From DASYQV01 sp036005125 (GTDB taxonomy: Bacteria; Acidobacteriota; Vicinamibacteria; Vicinamibacterales; UBA2999), in NCBI GenBank assembly GCA_036005125.1, contig DASYQV010000247.1:1-20453 (forward strand): a stretch of DNA of 20,453 nucleotides. The letters run 5' to 3'. This document shows positions 7,336 to 15,590 of the stretch, piece after piece (within the stretch, counting starts at the first letter, position 1; each line of letters starts with the position of its first letter). Made by a program: the position numbers and the translations under genes. The notes under the pieces were generated by a model, which was not told the origin of the DNA, did not search any database, and saw only the letters and a program-made list of their open reading frames with translations.

Positions 7336-9078
7336 ATGCCACCCGGCTATCACGGCTGCTATCTGCGAATCGACCTGTCCGTCGGCCGCGCGGAGCGCGT
7401 TTCGCTCCCCGACGCGGTGCTGAGGCAGTACCTGGGCGGCAGCGGTCTGGGCGCGGCGCTGCTGCTGGAGGAGGGCGCCGCCGCCGCGGATCCGCTGTCG
7501 CCGGAAGCTCCGCTCGTCTTCGCCTTCAGCCCCCTGGTCGGCAGTCCGCTCACCACCTCCGCCAAGTTTGCCGTCGTCAGCCGCAGCCCGCTGACCGGGC
7601 GATTCAACGACTCGCTCGCGAGCAGCGGGTTTGCCATCGCCGGCAAGCGTTGCGGCTGCGACGCCATCGTCATCGTCGGTCGCGCCGACGCCTGCTCGGT
7701 CCTCGTGGTCGACGACGGGGAAGCGAGGCTCGAGACTGCAGACGATGTCCGCGGCGAGGCGTGTCATGTGGCCGAGGAGAAGCTGCGCCTCCGGCTCGGC
7801 GCCGACTTCCGCATCGCATCGATTGGACCGGCCGGCGAGCGCGCCGTTCGATACGCGACGATCTCGCACGACGGCCGCCACGCCGGCCGTGGCGGCAGCG
7901 GGACGGTGCTCGGCAGCAAGAACCTCAAGGCCATTGCCGTCCGTGGATCGCAGCGGTGCGAGTGGGCCCGGCCCGACGAGCTGATCGAGCTGAGCCGCGA
8001 TCTGTCGCGACGCTCCTTCGGACCGGCCACAGCGAAGTACCGCGAGCTCGGAACCGCGACGAACCTCCTCACGTTCAACCGCTTCGGCACGCTGCCGACC
8101 CGGAATTTCCAGAGTGGCACCTTCGAGGGCGCGGCGAGGCTCTCGCCTGAGCAGCTCGATGCCGGGCGCGCGCGGACCCGGGCGAGCTGCGTGGCCTGCA
8201 CGATCGGATGCGAACACATCTATCCGCTGGGCGACAGCGGTGTCCGCATCGAGTACGAGAGTCTGTTCGCCCTCGGCTCGCTCTGCGGCGTCTCGGACGG
8301 CGACGCCGTCCTCCGCGCGACGCGGCGGTGTGACGAGCTCGGCATCGACACCATCAGCACCGGGGGCACCATCGCCTTCGCGATGGAGTGTGTCGAGCGC
8401 GGACTCGTCGACGAACCGTGGCTCAGATTCGGCAGCGGCGATGCCGTGCTGAAGGCGATCGAGTTGATCGGCGCGCGGGAAGGCCTCGGGAACCTGCTGG
8501 CTGAGGGTAGTCGCCGCGCCGCGTCCGCCATCGGCCGGGGGAGCATCGCGTTCGCGCCGCAGGTGAAGGGCCTCGAGATCCCCGGCTACGAGCCCCGGGC
8601 GTTGCAGACGATGGCCCTCGGATTCGCGGTCGGGGCTCGCGGCGCCGACCACAACCGCAGCGGCGCCTACGAAGTGGACTTCTCGAACAAGGTGAATCGA
8701 CGCCACGCGACGCTCGAGTCGGTGGGCCACGCGATCGAGACAGAGGATCGCGCGGCGCTCATGGATTCCCTGATCCTGTGCAAGTTCCTGCGCGGTGTCT
8801 TCACCGACTTCTATGGCGAGTCGGCCGCCATGCTGCGCGCCGTCACCGGCTGGGATGTGACGGGGGACGAGCTCCGTGAAACCGCGCGCCGCATCGTGGC
8901 GGCCAAGCGGCGCATCAACGTGCTCGCGGGGTGGACGCCGGAGGAGGACACGCTGCCCGATCGTTTCCTCGACACGCCGCTGCGGACGGATCCCGGCGCG
9001 GTCCTCACACGCGAGCGGCTGCAGGAGCTCGTCGCCGAATACCATCGTCAACGCGGATGGCACGCGCGCGGTCAGTGA
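7336..9078 (+). CDS. Aldehyde:ferredoxin oxidoreductase (AOR) family tungsten enzyme
   Basis: AOR-family enzymes oxidise aldehydes to acids (or reduce acids) using a bis-pterin tungsten centre and one [4Fe-4S] cluster. The 580-residue protein is close to archaeal AOR (about 605). Seen: an N-terminal half with YLGGSGLGAALL and the pterin-binding GRGGSGTVLGSKNLKAIAV at about 184-202; CVACTIGC giving Cys285, 288 and 292; and LCKFLRG giving Cys482. This is the family's CX2CX3C...C cluster pattern, at positions close to those of Pyrococcus furiosus AOR. Glu308 (YESLFALG) and His439 (GADHNRS) may match acid-base residues of the active site; that is inference. No ferredoxin-like or FAD partner subunit lies beside it, so its electron partner is unknown; the divergent diaphorase is one candidate. 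The substrate cannot be told from sequence, and a benzoyl-CoA-reductase BamB-type role is less likely given the shorter length and context. Confidence 0.9.
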   Translation: MPPGYHGCYLRIDLSVGRAERVSLPDAVLRQYLGGSGLGAALLLEEGAAAADPLSPEAPLVFAFSPLVGSPLTTSAKFAVVSRSPLTGRFNDSLASSGFAIAGKRCGCDAIVIVGRADACSVLVVDDGEARLETADDVRGEACHVAEEKLRLRLGADFRIASIGPAGERAVRYATISHDGRHAGRGGSGTVLGSKNLKAIAVRGSQRCEWARPDELIELSRDLSRRSFGPATAKYRELGTATNLLTFNRFGTLPTRNFQSGTFEGAARLSPEQLDAGRARTRASCVACTIGCEHIYPLGDSGVRIEYESLFALGSLCGVSDGDAVLRATRRCDELGIDTISTGGTIAFAMECVERGLVDEPWLRFGSGDAVLKAIELIGAREGLGNLLAEGSRRAASAIGRGSIAFAPQVKGLEIPGYEPRALQTMALGFAVGARGADHNRSGAYEVDFSNKVNRRHATLESVGHAIETEDRAALMDSLILCKFLRGVFTDFYGESAAMLRAVTGWDVTGDELRETARRIVAAKRRINVLAGWTPEEDTLPDRFLDTPLRTDPGAVLTRERLQELVAEYHRQRGWHARGQ

Positions 9079-9386
9079 GTCTGGCGGAGCCCCAACCGCT
9101 CGCGTTACGGCAGTCGTCCGCCTTGATAGCTCACATTTCGGCCGAATCCGTTCGATCGCAAACGAGACGAGCACCTTGCCATTACGGCGAGCACACCGTC
9201 AGACTTCTCGCTGCAGTTGGTCGTTTCGACAAGGCGCGATGAACATCGCGCAAACGCTCGGTGGCCGCATGTCAGTGTCGGTGATCTCACTGGCCGACGG
9301 GCAGCAACCCGACCAACTGCCGCCTGGAAAAATTCAGCGCCTCCTACGCGCCAATGACGCCGAAGAAGGTGCGCGATGCTGACCCA
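9079..9386. other. Non-coding gap with no supported gene
   Basis: This stretch lies between the convergent ends of the AOR and TauE-like genes. Short frames are open on both strands, but none has a recognisable family, a credible ribosome site or a clean start. No obvious intrinsic terminator for AOR was found. It may hold worn-out gene sequence. Confidence 0.5.
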
Positions 9387-10181
9387 TCAATGCGACGGCC
9401 CGACGGTCAGACGGACCGTCGCGAGCAACAGGACGACACCGAGTGTGCCTTTGATCACCTCACGACTCGCGTACGGCACCAACGCGGCGCCAACCAGCAC
9501 GCCGATGGCTGACGCGATGCCCATGATCACCGCCACTCGTACAACGGAATTGGGAATGCCGCCCAGCCGTCGGTCCGTGAACGCGCCGGCCGCGACGGTG
9601 GGGATGGACACGGCGAGACTGAGCGTACCCGCTTCAACGATCGGCACGCCAAACAGGTACAACAGCGTAGGAATACGCATCTCGCCACCCGCAACACCCA
9701 AAACACCGCTGACGACCGCGATCGCGAGCGCGATCACAGCGGCCAATATCCAACGGGCCATCCCCGTCGGCTCGAGGAGCACGTGCTCGGCGTGTGCAAA
9801 CGATTCGTACAACATCCAGATACCGACGACGATCAAGTACACGCAGACGACGACGCGGAGTGGACGAACGGGCATCCTCTCTCGGCCGAACACACCGACG
9901 GCGGCGCCGGCCAGTGACGCGATGCCCATAATGCCGATCAGCATCAGATCGTCCTGTGTCAGTGAGTGCTGTCCCCATCGGCGGAGGGCGCCGAGGGCCA
10001 CGGTGAACAGTCCGACGACGAGATTCACTCCGCCAGCGAGTTTGAGCGGGAATTTGAGGAGCTCCACCAGCACCGGGATCCGAAACTCTCCGCCGCCGAC
10101 ACCAATGAACCCGGCAGCGACCCCGGTGAACAACCCAGACACACTGGCGATGACTCCTTGGCGTGCTGTCGTCTCTTGCAT
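9387..10181 (-). CDS. TauE/SafE-family membrane permease
   Basis: Members of this family move small anions, often sulfite, sulfonates or other sulfur compounds, across the inner membrane. The 264-residue protein has about eight hydrophobic segments. It also shows the family's internal duplication: SGLFTGVAAGFIGVGGGEFR near the N-terminus is echoed by VSGVLGVAGGEMRIPTLLY in the second half, each followed by further membrane helices such as LRVVVCVYLIVVGIWML and VAVIMGIASAIGVLVGAALV. I chose the ATG at 10181, which starts 12 residues before the first segment; an ATG at 10232 would add 17 polar residues. Neither has a clear Shine-Dalgarno. It converges on the AOR gene and is not part of that operon. 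The substrate cannot be inferred. Confidence 0.85.
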   Translation of the reverse strand: MQETTARQGVIASVSGLFTGVAAGFIGVGGGEFRIPVLVELLKFPLKLAGGVNLVVGLFTVALGALRRWGQHSLTQDDLMLIGIMGIASLAGAAVGVFGRERMPVRPLRVVVCVYLIVVGIWMLYESFAHAEHVLLEPTGMARWILAAVIALAIAVVSGVLGVAGGEMRIPTLLYLFGVPIVEAGTLSLAVSIPTVAAGAFTDRRLGGIPNSVVRVAVIMGIASAIGVLVGAALVPYASREVIKGTLGVVLLLATVRLTVGPSH

Positions 10182-10341
10182 GCGAATGCGGTCCGATTCG
10201 TGCGGAGCGATGCGATGGGGTCCCCCGAGCATAGCGTGAGAGCGCGGCGCTCGGAAACAGAGCTGCTCGACAACCGCCGGGGATGCTCAGGCGAGCGCCA
10301 TCCTGGCCGGCAACGAGACCGCAACTCCCCAACGCACGTAG

Positions 10342-10361
10342 GCCGGATCTTTAGATCCGGC
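10342..10361. repeat. REP-like palindrome, copy 1
   Basis: GCCGGATCT, loop TT, AGATCCGGC forms a perfect 9-bp stem. It is preceded by GTAG and followed by GC. A further half-copy (AGATCCGGCGC) lies at 10372-10382. It matches copies at 10401 and 19213 in layout and most bases. Confidence 0.7.
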
Positions 10362-10400
10362 GCTGTGAACAAGATCCGGCGCCGTGAACAGAGCGCGCGA

Positions 10401-10420
10401 GCCGCATCTGAAGATGCGGC
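10401..10420. repeat. REP-like palindrome, copy 2
   Basis: GCCGCATCT, loop GA, AGATGCGGC forms a perfect 9-bp stem. It differs from copy 1 by compensated changes (CGGATC against CGCATC on both arms), as expected if pairing is kept by selection or the copies belong to one palindrome family. Confidence 0.7.
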
Positions 10421-10434
10421 CACTCGACGGCAGG

Positions 10435-10581
10435 AATTCGCAGCGCACGAGCGTGTTCGAGTTGAGAAATGTGCCTACCGGTCTCTACGAGGTGCGCGCG
10501 GTCCTCATGGGACCGGGAGGGCCAATCGCCAAGACGATGCAGCTGGTGAAGGTGGAACCGGCGGCCGGGTCGACCCGGTGA
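10435..10581 (+). pseudogene. Possible 3' remnant of a lost gene
   Basis: An in-frame stretch of 48 codons ending in TGA reads NSQRTSVFELRNVPTGLYEV and then a tail containing PIAKTMQLVKVEP. The pattern GLYEVR followed by a final hydrophobic strand is typical of the last beta-sandwich strands of secreted or VWA-type proteins in this kind of genome (comparison from memory). Nothing upstream continues it: the frame runs back into the palindrome at 10401 with a basic, unstructured translation and no start signal. It looks like the tail of a gene whose front was lost, perhaps at the palindromes. It could also be chance coding. Confidence 0.3.
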
Positions 10582-10593
10582 CGTCGATCACAA

Positions 10594-10625
10594 GGCCCGC
10601 TCTCTCCACGGTGAGGGGGCGGGCC
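10594..10625 (-). terminator. Hairpin after the TonB-dependent receptor gene
   Basis: GGCCCGC (10594-10600) pairs with GCGGGCC (10619-10625). On the + strand the stem extends inward by six more pairs, two of them G-T, to leave a 6-nt loop. On the minus strand it lies 17 nt past the receptor stop at 10643. No T-run follows, so termination by this hairpin alone is uncertain. Confidence 0.5.
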
Positions 10626-10642
10626 CTGGACACGTCGTCAGC

Positions 10643-13600
10643 TTAGAAGTTTATGCGGAACGCGAGCTGAACCTGGCGGTTCGTCCCCAGGCCGACGGTC
10701 CGTCCTACCGTGCTGGTCAAGGTTCCGAACGTTCCAGCTGCCGCCGGGGTGAATGGCTGTCCGGGTTGGACCCGGTTCGCTTCGCCTGTCGACGTCGTCG
10801 GGAGCGCGTTCGGCAGCGTGGCGACCGGACTCGCAAAGTTCGTCCGATCGAACAGGTTGAAGATCTCCAGCCTGAATTCCCCGTTGCGCGGACCATTGAA
10901 GAAAAACCGCTTCGAGACGACGAGGTCCACCTGCGCGAATCCAGGTCCGTGCAGAGCGCCTCTCTGCAGGTTGCCATACGTCCCCGGAGCGGGCGTGGCG
11001 AACGCCGCAGGATTCAGAAAGAGCAGACCGCCGCTCGTGACGAACGGATTGACGCCGGGCACGAGATCCGGCCGGCGGACGTTGCGCGACGCGCCGCCGT
11101 TCGGCGTATTGATCACGGCCGCGCGTCCTGCCGCTGGACTATTGAAGACCATGCCTGCGCCGTCGACGTATACGATGTCGGGACGGGTGATACGCACGTC
11201 GATCGGCAAGCCGCTCCGGGCATTGACAATGCCGCCGACGTCCCAGCCACCGAGCAGCGCTCCAGAGACACCCGAGTTCATGTATTTGCGGCTGGTGCCG
11301 AACGGCAGCGCATACAACGCGCTCAGGTTGAATGTGTGGCGCACGTCGAAGGCGTTGTATCCGAGATCGTAATCGTACGCAGCCAGGGTCTGGGCGATAT
11401 TGCCCGCCGTCAGCGCTTCGTTCGAGCCGCTGGTGTTGCCGAAGCTCCGGGACAGCGTGTACTGCCCGTTGAGCGCGAGGCCGTTCGCCGAACGCCGCGA
11501 CAATCCGAGCTGCAGCGCGTTGTAGTGGTCGCGGCCTCCACTTGTCTTGGTGTCGATTTCGGCGTACGGATTCTGCACGGCGGTCACGCTTCCGCTCGCA
11601 TCGCGCTGGACGATCGAAAACTGGCGAATCACGAACGCGCCACTGGCCGGGTTCGGATTCGTCACGACACCGATGATCGGATTGGCGATGCTGCGGAGGA
11701 ACAGGTTGCGCCCCTGCGATCCGACGTAGGCTGCCGTTGCCACCATGTTCGCGCCCAGATCCCTCTGAACGGAGCCGGTGTACTGCCAGATGCGCTCGGG
11801 AATCTCGTACTCGTTGCGGTAGGCGCGGGGTTGGTACGAACGGTTGTTCGGATTGTTGATGAACGTCGACGTCGCCACGCTCGGGTCGAGCGGGAAGGCC
11901 AGGTTCGGGCCCGACGACAGCGTCGTGCTGACGCGGTCGGAGTCGGCGAACGTCTGAATCTGGTCTTCCGTCTGTCCCGGCCCGACGAACAGTCCGAAGC
12001 CGCCGCGCAGGATCGTTTTCTCGGTCGCGAGGAGAGTCGCGCCGACCCGCGGCTGAAAGTTGGTCTTCGTGGACTTGAAGGCCGGCGTCGTGGGCGGATC
12101 GATGAGGCCCGTATCGACGTTGAACTTCACCTGCAGATCGTCGCGTTCGCGCATGGGCGTGTAGTAGTCGTATCGAACGCCGAAGTTCAACGTCAGAGCC
12201 GTGCTAGCGTGCCACTCGTCCTGCATGTACCCGATGTAGTACTCCTGCTGGAGATGGCGAGGTCCTGTCGCGCCGTTGTTGAAGACGCTCGGCGCGCTCT
12301 CGTCGCCGAGGAACTGGATCGACGAGGGCGTGTTGACGAGGAACGCCGAGACGTTCTGGTAGGTGTATGTCGTCCCGCCGAGCCGGTCGGTGTCCATACG
12401 GATCATCCGCACTTCACCGCCCGTCTTGATGAAGTGGTTGCCGCGCAGCGAGCTGAGCGAATCGACGAAGGACAGCGTGTACGGATCGTACGGCTGTCCA
12501 CGACCGTTCTGCGCGCTGTTGGACCGGATGAGGCCGCCCGGGATGGTGATGCCCGAGCTCGCGCCCTGACCGGCGATCCCGAAGTTCGCCACGGAACCCG
12601 TCAGATTGATCGTCGTCGCGGACAGATCCATGCCGCCGCCCGGCAGCGTGGCGCTGATGCGCGTCGGCGCAGCGTTGTATCCGAACTTGAATTCGTTCGT
12701 TGTGCGCTCCGACAGAATGCCCTGAAGATTGAAGACCGCGTTGGTCGGGTTCGCGGTGGTGCGGACCATGCGTCCGGAGACGCTGTCGGGCGCGTCGCTC
12801 CGGCCCTGATCGTGGAATACCCGCACGTAACTGGACCAGTTCCGCTTGATGCGGAAATCGAAGCGACCGCTCGCGGCTGTTTCGGTGACCACCTGCGGAC
12901 TCTGCAGCTGTGCGATGTCGAAGTCGGGACTGCTGGACTTGCCGTCGAGGATGACGGCCCCCGGGGCCAGGAAGTTCGGACGGAGCGCTGCAATCGCCGG
13001 AACCGCGCGCGCCCAGGCGGCCGGGCTCGGCACGGCTTCCACGATGTTGATGCCGGCGTTCAAGCGGTAGCGCTCGAAGCTGCCGAAGAAGAAGGCCCGA
13101 TCGCGGGCAACCGGGCCGCCGATCGATCCTCCGAATTGATCCTGTTTGAGGAGCGATTTGCCCAGCTCCTGGATGACGCGGCCGTCGGCCCGGCGCGTCG
13201 AATCGAAGTAGTTCGGTGCGTCCAGACTGTCACGCCGCAGGTACTCGAACGCCGCGCCGTGGATGCTGTTGCCCCCTGATTTCGTGATGACGCTCACTTG
13301 TCCGCCGCTGCCGGTGCCGTACTCCGCCGGATAGGCGCTCGACTCGACGCGGAATTCCTGGATGTTCTCGAGACTCGCCTGCAACTTGAACGGCGTCGCC
13401 ACTTCGCCATTCAGGTTGCCTGGAGCCGCGTCAATGATTGCTGACCCTTCGATGCCGTCGTATCGGATGGCGTTCTGCTCGACCGCGCGGCCCGAGAAAC
13501 GGATGTCCTGCCACGTGCCGGTTCCGGCGTTCTGAGAGCCGGGTGCCTGGAGCAGCAACTGCGACATCTGTCGTCCATTCACGGGCAGATTGTCGACCTC

Positions 13601-14020
13601 CCGCTGGCTCAGGTTCACGCCGATTCGAGCGGAGCTCATGTCCAGGACCGGCGCCGTGCCCGTCACGGTCACGTCTTCCTGAACGCCCGCGGGTTTGAGC
13701 TCGAAGTCGAGGGCCAGCTCCTGCCCGACTGCCAAGGCCATGGAGGTGTATTCAATCGCGCCGAAGCCGGATTTCTCGGTGTTGATCGTGTACGTCGACG
13801 GCTTGAGGTAGCTGATCAGGAAATAGCCCTGATCGTTCGAGACCGTACTCCGCTCCTCGCCGGTCCGCTCATTCTTCACGGTCACCTTGGCGCCGGGCAC
13901 GAACGCGTTCGATTGGTCGCGGACCGTGCCACTGACCTTTCCCTGATCGGTCTGCGCATACGCGGTGACCGCGCAGAACCCCACGAGCAACACCGCCGCT
14001 ATCCACTTATGCTGCGTCAT
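10643..14020 (-). CDS. TonB-dependent receptor with carboxypeptidase-regulatory-like N-terminal domain (Oar-like)
   Basis: An outer-membrane barrel protein, probably for uptake of large substrates such as oligosaccharides or peptides; the ligand is unknown. Numbered from ATG 14020 (1125 residues): a signal peptide with a hydrophobic core WIAAVLLVGFCAVTAYA and likely cleavage before QTDQ; a carboxypeptidase-regulatory-like beta domain at about 27-110 (GKVSGTVRDQSNAFVPGAKV); a TonB plug with LPVNGRQMSQLLLQAPG and RFSGRAVEQNAIRYDGIEG; then a long barrel ending RQVQLAFRINF with the terminal Phe used for barrel assembly. This layout is typical of the large receptor families in Acidobacteriota. Two ATGs are adjacent; the strong GGGAGG is 1 nt from the first and 4 nt from the second, so I prefer the second. 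No SusD-like or other partner lies nearby, and it appears to be a single-gene unit with a hairpin behind it. Confidence 0.92.
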   Translation of the reverse strand: MTQHKWIAAVLLVGFCAVTAYAQTDQGKVSGTVRDQSNAFVPGAKVTVKNERTGEERSTVSNDQGYFLISYLKPSTYTINTEKSGFGAIEYTSMALAVGQELALDFELKPAGVQEDVTVTGTAPVLDMSSARIGVNLSQREVDNLPVNGRQMSQLLLQAPGSQNAGTGTWQDIRFSGRAVEQNAIRYDGIEGSAIIDAAPGNLNGEVATPFKLQASLENIQEFRVESSAYPAEYGTGSGGQVSVITKSGGNSIHGAAFEYLRRDSLDAPNYFDSTRRADGRVIQELGKSLLKQDQFGGSIGGPVARDRAFFFGSFERYRLNAGINIVEAVPSPAAWARAVPAIAALRPNFLAPGAVILDGKSSSPDFDIAQLQSPQVVTETAASGRFDFRIKRNWSSYVRVFHDQGRSDAPDSVSGRMVRTTANPTNAVFNLQGILSERTTNEFKFGYNAAPTRISATLPGGGMDLSATTINLTGSVANFGIAGQGASSGITIPGGLIRSNSAQNGRGQPYDPYTLSFVDSLSSLRGNHFIKTGGEVRMIRMDTDRLGGTTYTYQNVSAFLVNTPSSIQFLGDESAPSVFNNGATGPRHLQQEYYIGYMQDEWHASTALTLNFGVRYDYYTPMRERDDLQVKFNVDTGLIDPPTTPAFKSTKTNFQPRVGATLLATEKTILRGGFGLFVGPGQTEDQIQTFADSDRVSTTLSSGPNLAFPLDPSVATSTFINNPNNRSYQPRAYRNEYEIPERIWQYTGSVQRDLGANMVATAAYVGSQGRNLFLRSIANPIIGVVTNPNPASGAFVIRQFSIVQRDASGSVTAVQNPYAEIDTKTSGGRDHYNALQLGLSRRSANGLALNGQYTLSRSFGNTSGSNEALTAGNIAQTLAAYDYDLGYNAFDVRHTFNLSALYALPFGTSRKYMNSGVSGALLGGWDVGGIVNARSGLPIDVRITRPDIVYVDGAGMVFNSPAAGRAAVINTPNGGASRNVRRPDLVPGVNPFVTSGGLLFLNPAAFATPAPGTYGNLQRGALHGPGFAQVDLVVSKRFFFNGPRNGEFRLEIFNLFDRTNFASPVATLPNALPTTSTGEANRVQPGQPFTPAAAGTFGTLTSTVGRTVGLGTNRQVQLAFRINF

Positions 14021-14024
14021 CATT

Positions 14025-14030
14025 CCTCCC
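14025..14030 (-). promoter_or_regulatory. Strong ribosome binding site for the TonB-dependent receptor
   Basis: GGGAGG lies 4 nt upstream of ATG 14020 and only 1 nt from ATG 14023, which decides for the second ATG. It is the clearest Shine-Dalgarno in the window; most other starts here have none. Confidence 0.65.
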
Positions 14031-14140
14031 TGGAGTCATGGGAAGAATAGGAACGGCACATGATGCCTCTGTGACGGACCTGTTTCGCGTCTGTAAACTC
14101 CCCACCGGCATCGATGGGAAACTCACGCTACACTCGACGA

Positions 14141-14689
14141 ATGCACCCGTGGCACGATTGCTACGTTGACGACTCCCACATCACCTCGGCATTCCCGGTC
14201 ATCATCGAGATCCCGAAGGGCAGCAAGAACAAGTACGAACTCGACAAGGAAACCGGGCTGCTCCGGCTCGATCGCGTCCTTTACAGCGCCGTGCACTACC
14301 CGGCCGATTACGGGTTCATCCCGCGTACTTACTGTGACGACGGCGACCCGCTCGACACGCTTGTGCTCGGTCAGGAGCCGGTCCACCCGTTGACCATCGT
14401 CGAGGCGCGCGCAATAGGCGTGATGCGGATGCGCGACGAAAAGGGGGTGGACGACAAGATCGTCGCCATCAGCGTGCGCGATCCGGCGTTCGCTGACTAC
14501 ACCGATAAATCACAGCTTCCTGCGCACGTCCTGCTGGAGCTCCGGCGGTTCTTCGAGGACTACAAGGCCCTCGAGCGCAAGCAGGTCGTCGTCGAGGATC
14601 TGCTCGGCCCCCGGGAAGCGATCGAGATCATCCGGGACGCGCTGGAGCTCTATCGAAAGCTGCGACGGGGGGAGCTGCTGAAGGCGTGA
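14141..14689 (+). CDS. ppa: Soluble inorganic pyrophosphatase (family I)
   Basis: Hydrolyses pyrophosphate to two phosphates in the cytoplasm, pulling biosynthetic reactions forward. The 182-residue product has the family I features: IEIPKGSKNKYELDKETG at the substrate site, YPADYGFIPRTYCDDGDPLD with the signature DGDPLDT that binds catalytic metal, and a helical C-terminus (LRRFFEDYKALERKQVVVED). Length matches bacterial enzymes of about 175-185 residues. I chose ATG 14141, which gives a family-like beginning; the ATG at 14114 would add nine residues that look like leader sequence. It is divergent from the receptor gene across about 120 bp and appears to be transcribed alone. Confidence 0.95.
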   Translation: MHPWHDCYVDDSHITSAFPVIIEIPKGSKNKYELDKETGLLRLDRVLYSAVHYPADYGFIPRTYCDDGDPLDTLVLGQEPVHPLTIVEARAIGVMRMRDEKGVDDKIVAISVRDPAFADYTDKSQLPAHVLLELRRFFEDYKALERKQVVVEDLLGPREAIEIIRDALELYRKLRRGELLKA

Positions 14690-14738
14690 CGAGCCGCCTG
14701 GCCACGACGGCCACGAAGCGCTAGAGATACAGGATCTT

Positions 14739-14781
14739 GATCACAGCGCGGCTTTGGTTGCGGCTCGGCCGCGCTGTGATC
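14739..14781. repeat. Long perfect inverted repeat between convergent genes
   Basis: GATCACAGCGCGGC (14739-14752) pairs perfectly with GCCGCGCTGTGATC (14768-14781), a 14-bp GC-rich stem with a 15-nt loop. It lies between the ends of ppa and the convergent PHP gene. It has no T-run on either side, so a bidirectional terminator role is possible but not shown by the sequence. Confidence 0.6.
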
Positions 14782-14835
14782 TTCGTGTCCTTGGTGGCCC
14801 GTTCTACGTGTCCTTCGTGGCGCCTTCTGCGTGGC
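14781..14835. repeat. Degenerate short direct repeats
   Basis: Related blocks follow each other: CTTCGTGTCCTTGGTGG (14781-14797), CTACGTGTCCTTCGTGG (14804-14820) and CTTCTGCGTGG (14824-14834). Reversed, they read as variants of CCACGAAGGACACGAAG. I recall similar worn repeats between genes of many soil bacteria; they code for nothing recognisable. Confidence 0.5.
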
Positions 14836-14843
14836 TGTCGTCG

Positions 14844-15590
14844 CTACGCGGCCCAGACACCGTCGCGGAACAGTGTGAGCGCGACGTCGACGTTGAGGCG
14901 CAGCGCCTGTTTGACGGCGGGCCAGTTCTTTTCGCATCGCAGCAGCGTCTTCCACGAGTAGAGATGCTTGGATTTGTGGAAGTCGCTGTTGGCGACATAC
15001 GGGTAGTGTTTGAGGCTCGTGACGGAAAACAGGTCGTCGCGATTGGCCGCTTCCCAGACGTCGACGAGCGGCGCGAGCTCCCTGCGATGATCCCAGAGGT
15101 AACAGGTGCTGATCTCGAGCCGGCGCGTGGTGCGGTGATGGGGATGACACGCGATGCTCAGCGCGTCCTGGTTGCGGATTTCGCGCAGGATGTCGTTGGC
15201 CGACTGATCGGCGCTGATGTACTTTTTGATGTCGAGCGCGATGATGTGCGCGTTCTTGCTGCTGCGGATGTGGTTCTGCGTCACCTCGGCGCCGGGCACA
15301 ACGAGCATCCCGTATTCGCGCTGGGCCCGCTTCGCTTCCGAACGAATGTCGGCCAGATATGCGTCGAAGTTCTCTTCGCGCACGCCGAAGGTGCGCCGGC
15401 CGAGCGTCGCGAGGCGGCCGGCCCGCGCGAGCAGGTCCTTCTTCATCAGGATGTGATCCGTGATGGCAAGGACGTCGAACCTGCCGGTCTGGCCATAGAG
15501 ATCGACGACCTCGGTGACCGTCAGCCGGCCGTCGCTCCAGCGCGTATGGACGTGGAAGTCGCAGAGCAGGAATGGTTCATACCCGGGCAT
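14844..15590 (-). CDS. PHP-domain metal-dependent phosphoesterase
   Basis: PHP proteins hydrolyse phosphoester bonds with a cluster of divalent metals held by His and Asp residues. The 248-residue protein shows the full set: CDFHVHTRWSDG (His13, His15, Asp20), DVLAITDH (Asp45, His46), VVPGAEVTQNH (Glu), ACHPHH, and ANSDFHKS near the end. The substrate is unknown; nucleoside bisphosphates and sugar phosphates are known for relatives. Its ATG shares one base with the stop of the glycosyltransferase upstream (TGATG), and AGGA lies a few bases before, so translation is coupled and the two probably act together, perhaps on a sugar- or lipid-phosphate product. It is not a polymerase-type PHP, being a single domain. 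Confidence 0.88.
   Translation of the reverse strand: MPGYEPFLLCDFHVHTRWSDGRLTVTEVVDLYGQTGRFDVLAITDHILMKKDLLARAGRLATLGRRTFGVREENFDAYLADIRSEAKRAQREYGMLVVPGAEVTQNHIRSSKNAHIIALDIKKYISADQSANDILREIRNQDALSIACHPHHRTTRRLEISTCYLWDHRRELAPLVDVWEAANRDDLFSVTSLKHYPYVANSDFHKSKHLYSWKTLLRCEKNWPAVKQALRLNVDVALTLFRDGVWAA

Noticed and set aside
6070..9174. A 1034-codon open frame on the minus strand opposite AOR
   Set aside because: The AOR and MoaD-like proteins on the plus strand carry family motifs and correct cysteines; the antisense translation has none and would overlap the diaphorase gene.
10766..13279. An 837-codon open frame on the plus strand inside the receptor gene
   Set aside because: Arg/Val/Asp-rich translation without domains; the opposite strand encodes a full TonB-dependent receptor with signal peptide and terminal Phe.
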